A stretch of 11,918 nt of DNA from Willaertia magna. Taxonomy: Eukaryota; Heterolobosea; Eutetramitea; Acrasida; Naegleriidae. Every line of letters starts with the position of its first letter. Position 1 is the stretch's first letter. The DNA is taken from positions 1 to 11,918 of the forward strand of contig CADWAF010004499.1 of NCBI GenBank assembly GCA_902984215.1, given 5' to 3'. Shown here one piece after another: positions 9,301 through 11,918 of this stretch. The notes under the pieces are model-generated. The model was not told the origin of the DNA. It was given only the letters and a program-made list of their open reading frames with translations, and did not search any database. Made by a program: the position numbers and the translations under genes.

Positions 9301-10893
9301 GACTACTGTCTTTCATATATAATGTAGTAAGTAAATTTGTAATAAAAACACAAAATCCAGGTGATACAACTCCCTTACTCATAATTTTAGCAACCAATGT
9401 CTCTGTTGAAATAAAAACATGTGCCCCAGCTTTATATAAATAAGCTCTAGATTCTGGTAAAATTACTTGAGCATAAATTGATAAGTTACTATTATAATTC
9501 TTTAAAGCAATAGTTGCCATCATAATAGAAGTATCATACTTTCTTGGATTTGGATGTTTGTTAGTATTTAAAATAAATACTGATCTAGCCTTACTTAATT
9601 GTATTGTATTCATTGTATCGTAATCTAAAATATCACCATGATAAATTAAAATCTTGTTTGAAAAAAAGTTTTTTGATTTTACGTGATGTGATAAATCTTT
9701 ACAAAGATCCAAATCTTTAAAAATTAAAATCATTCTAGTATTATTTTTACCTTGTTTCGAATGATAAAATTCTTTTAAAAAAGTTTTAATTGGCTCTTTA
9801 CTTGTATATCCTGTTAAAATAGCATGTCCATTTAAATTAAAATTTTGTGTTTTAAATGCAATATCTTCGCTTGTTAATATTCTAAACAATCTTGATAATT
9901 GTATTGGTAAAACAGCAACGGCAATAATAAAAAAAGCTATAATTAAATATCTAGTCATAACTGATTTTGGTGTAATGTCACCATAGCCAATCGTTGCAAA
10001 TGTAATGACAAGAAAATAGACAGCATCATCTATATTTAATTATAATACAATAATTTAAAATTAAAACAAATAATTAATTATTACTTACGAAATGTTAATT
10101 CTTGAGCAGCAAAAGCAAATTCAACCATTTGTACAATTCCACCAAATAATAATAAAAACATAATAATTACAATACATAATTCAAACAATTCTCTTTTTAA
10201 ACTGTATTCAAGTTCATCTTCAAAAAGTTTACCAATCCCTTTATGCCGAATAAATAAATAAAGTAATTTTAAAACTCTTAATATTCTACAAATTGCTATT
10301 GTAATAGCAAAATAATAAACTCTTTGATATTCTTTATTATTTTCAATTGTTTCTGGAGATAATGTTATTATTACAACACCTTGTTTACTAAAAAAATTAA
10401 ATAAATAAATACAAAATATTACAATAGGTACAGTTGTAACATATTCTAATATAGAAAATGGATGAATTAAATATAATAAAATATGTTTCTGTATCAGTAA
10501 AGTAATAAACCAAATTAATAATAATAAAACGGCAACTGTAAAATCACAAATAAAAACTGGTAAAACAATATTTTGTCTAAAATCATTATTTGAACCCAAG
10601 TCATCACCCAAATAGTTAGAATAAGAATCAAATAGAAATATTACTATAAAACAACAAGATAAAACAATCTGTAAAAAATCTAAATCTTTAATAAAACCAT
10701 TTTTAACTAAATATTTTTTAATTACTTTTCTTTTAGAAATATATCTGGAAGTATGATAATATTTTGATAAATTATTTAACTCTTCTTCTACTTTATTATA
10801 ATAATTTAAATGATCATGTTCTTTATCCTTCTTATCATTATCACCAGTAATGGTTACATTTTTTCCGCTGGTTTTAATTGTTGGGCCAACCAT
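6385..10893 (-). CDS. BK/Slo-type voltage-gated K+ channel with two RCK domains
   Basis: Five exons (10893-10089, 10029-9130, 9070-7339, 7291-7084, 7032-6385) give about 1430 residues. Membrane helices S1-S5 lie at about 72-94, 109-134, 143-165, 193-217 and 237-261. S4 (ICRILRVLKLLYLFIR) carries R203, R206, K209 and R216 as a voltage sensor. The pore HDAVYFLVITFATIGYGD, formed across intron 1, contains the K+ filter TIGYGD (281-286), and S6 follows at 293-316. RCK1 spans about 336-599 and RCK2 (NHIIITGEL... to KGDKLMLCG) about 928-1270; in Slo channels these form the cytoplasmic gating ring that opens the pore with Ca2+ or other ligands. The RCK linker, about 330 residues, is longer than I expect for animal BK. 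It holds RRVSS (722-726), a kinase-like site, and a KRKKKRK cluster (787-793). No extra S0 helix and no poly-Asp calcium bowl are evident, so the ligand is uncertain. The protein probably sits in the plasma or a vacuolar membrane. Confidence 0.93.
7033..7083 (-). other. Phase-0 intron (51 nt) in the channel gene
   Basis: The donor is GTAAGT at 7083-7078 and the acceptor TTTAAG ends at 7033. The join gives KEAEI|ILLALYRPKR, inside RCK2. The downstream exon has no in-frame ATG at its beginning, which supports it being an internal exon. Confidence 0.85.
7292..7338 (-). other. Phase-2 intron (47 nt) in the channel gene, alternative acceptor possible
   Basis: The donor is GTAAGC at 7338-7333 and the preferred acceptor ATAAG ends at 7292, giving LFARSGRIFPTSL. 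This lines up with the PFACGTAFAVSVL region of animal BK RCK2. A second AG exactly 18 bases nearer the donor (ending at 7310) would make a 29-nt intron and insert six residues. Confidence 0.75.
9071..9129 (-). other. Phase-1 intron (59 nt) in the channel gene
   Basis: The donor is GTAAGT at 9129-9124 and the acceptor CTAATTAG ends at 9071. The join gives PYFYDMLFIDAVIF and completes the C-terminal part of RCK1. Both flanking reading frames end close to these sites. Confidence 0.88.
10030..10088 (-). other. Phase-1 intron (59 nt) in the channel gene
   Basis: The donor is GTAAGT at 10088-10083 and the acceptor AAATATAG ends at 10030. Splicing builds the pore loop and selectivity filter onto S5: LTFHDAVYFLVITFATIGYG. 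The correct pore sequence makes this junction very secure. Confidence 0.93.
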
Positions 10894-11414
10894 TATTTCA
10901 TCATATAATAACAATTAATTAATAATATTATTCAAAAGGCTATGTTGTGGTAAAAAAGTTTGGTTTGATTATGAACAAGCCTTAAGTAAAAATTAGTAAT
11001 TTTTTTTATTATATTGTTTTTAGAAGATAACTATAAACGAATGAATAGTAAAAATAGTATCTATAGAATCCTAAAAATAATTAAAAGTTATCCCGAAGCA
11101 CATCTTGTTGGTATCAGTAGTAAACGCTAGATAGAGTTGTGCAATAAAACGTTTTTAAACCATATTTTTTAAGCTTTAGAAATTCTTTTATTTTTTGAAA
11201 TTCGATTTTTTTAAAAAATGCCAGTAATTGCCTAGCACCGAACCCACTACTTTGCTTTTAGTGGTTGTTTGGTGCGTTGTGTCTGTATTTTTAGTCATCG
11301 CACCGTCCGTCCGAAATCTCCACCCAGCAATCAAAAAAAATCCAACCAAATAGTATTAAAAGAGGATAACATTCCACCAACAATTAATTTCAATTCAAAA
11401 AAAAGTTAAAAAAC
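10894..11414. promoter_or_regulatory. Divergent intergenic region between the K+ channel and the P450
   Basis: These 521 bases separate two outward-pointing genes, so the region should hold both promoters and leaders. The channel side is plain AT-rich DNA with a MMK-stop mini-ORF (10904-10893) whose TAA shares one base with the channel ATG. The P450 side contains a GC-rich island at about 11221-11335 (54 G+C in 11221-11340 by my count), with a hairpin and a CCGTCCGTCC repeat, followed by an A-rich, C-poor leader up to the ATG at 11415. No tRNA, convincing TATA box or other ORF was seen. Confidence 0.55.
11235..11275 (+). repeat. Imperfect GC-rich hairpin upstream of the P450
   Basis: GCACC (11235-11239) pairs with GGTGC (11271-11275), and CCACTA (11244-11249) pairs with TAGTGG (11259-11264) around a nine-base loop. 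The bases between can form a G-U pair and three further pairs (AAC/GTT), with a two-base TT bulge. It lies in the GC-rich island, about 140 bases before the P450 start. It could be a leader structure, part of a small noncoding RNA, or a promoter element. Confidence 0.45.
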
Positions 11415-11918
11415 ATGTTTATTGAAATAATTGTTTTTGTATTAGTGACAATTTTTTGTTATTTTGCAATTAATATTTATTTAAATTACAACAAAGTAAA
11501 ACACATTCCAGGTTCATGGCAGGTATTTCTATTCATTTGTAAAATACCATTCTTTTCTTCTTTTCGTTATTTTGGTGACCAACAAGAATTAAGAGATTTA
11601 GTACATAGTGACACTAAACTTGTTGATAAAGAGACTAAAACAATGAGAGTTTCATGCTTTGACCAAAATATTGTTAATGTTTGCGATCCTCAAATGTTAA
11701 AAGAAATTTACGTTACAAAGTCACAATACTTTGCAAAACCAATTCAAGAATATAATTGTTTTAACATATTAGGTTTAAATATCTTGTCAGTCTTAGATAC
11801 TGACGAATGGAAGAAACATCACAAAGTTTGTGCTCCTGCTTTTTCAAACAAAAGTTATGAACATATGTGTGAAGTAGCTGTACAGTCATGCAATTTATTA
11901 TTTGAACAAAAGTGGGAA
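11415..11918 (+). CDS. Cytochrome P450 monooxygenase, N-terminal part, cut by window edge
   Basis: 168 residues are present and the frame is still open at the window end. Residues 3-24 are a hydrophobic N-terminal helix that would anchor the enzyme in the ER membrane with the catalytic domain facing the cytosol. It is followed by the short basic/Pro hinge KHIPGS (29-34), typical of microsomal P450s. Then come DPQMLKEIYV (91-100), the segment around FAKPI, and LGLNILSVLDTDEWKKHHKVCAPAFS (119-144), which corresponds to the B-C region and helix C. These resemble the CYP4/CYP3-like group of eukaryotic P450s. The helix C WxxxR motif, whose Arg contacts a haem propionate, reads W132-K-K-H-H136 here. 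The I-helix, ExxR and Cys haem-ligand motifs lie beyond the window, so function cannot be confirmed. The substrate is unknown. The ATG at 11415 is chosen because it directly precedes the anchor helix. Confidence 0.85.
   Translation, partial: MFIEIIVFVLVTIFCYFAINIYLNYNKVKHIPGSWQVFLFICKIPFFSSFRYFGDQQELRDLVHSDTKLVDKETKTMRVSCFDQNIVNVCDPQMLKEIYVTKSQYFAKPIQEYNCFNILGLNILSVLDTDEWKKHHKVCAPAFSNKSYEHMCEVAVQSCNLLFEQKWE

Noticed and set aside
11230..11280. tRNA gene suggested by GGGTTCG on the - strand in the GC-rich island
   Set aside because: The bases after GGTTCG do not match a T-arm (no A at the expected position, no closing CC), and no acceptor or anticodon stem could be placed.
1..11918. A prokaryotic operon, defence island or mobile element
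   Set aside because: Multiple phase-correct GT-AG introns, eukaryote-type domains and low-complexity tracts show eukaryotic nuclear DNA. No transposase, terminal repeats or CRISPR repeats were seen.

Overview
The window is nuclear DNA from an AT-rich, gene-dense unicellular eukaryote. Coding regions are interrupted by short introns (47-84 nt) with GTAAG or GTATG donors and TAG/AAG acceptors. The proteins carry Asn, Gln, Ser and Thr tracts. TAA is the usual stop while CAA serves for Gln, so the standard genetic code applies. The mix of a BK-type potassium channel, RCC1 and leucine-rich repeats, a P450 and Asn-rich low complexity would suit a free-living amoeboid protist (heterolobosean or amoebozoan type). 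That placement is inference only. No bacterial operon, mobile element, CRISPR array, tRNA or rRNA was found.

Left part, + strand (1-2210): an unrecognised protein with an acidic tail, possibly the last exon of a gene; an RCC1-like propeller gene in at least four exons, with no visible start and one splice junction I cannot make work; then a doubtful 67-residue two-helix membrane protein. Positions 2211-2477 hold nothing I can support as a gene.

Middle and right, - strand (10893 down to 2478): four head-to-tail units with short gaps. In transcription order they are (i) a five-exon BK/Slo-type six-helix K+ channel of about 1430 residues with TIGYGD filter and two RCK domains; (ii) a two-exon, 574-residue protein joining a Schlafen/AlbA_2 domain to a KCTD/T1-type BTB domain; (iii) a 409-residue double-SIS sugar-phosphate protein related to the isomerase half of GlmS/GFAT but lacking the glutaminase half; (iv) a leucine-rich-repeat reading frame of 192 codons in the same frame as the SIS gene, separated from it by one TAA.

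Far right, + strand: the first 168 residues of a membrane-anchored cytochrome P450, cut by the window edge. It is divergent from the channel gene. The roughly 520-bp space between them contains a GC-rich island with an imperfect hairpin.

There is no evidence that these genes form one pathway. The most unusual items are the AlbA_2-T1 fusion, the SIS/LRR arrangement across a single in-frame stop, and the GC-rich hairpin island upstream of the P450.
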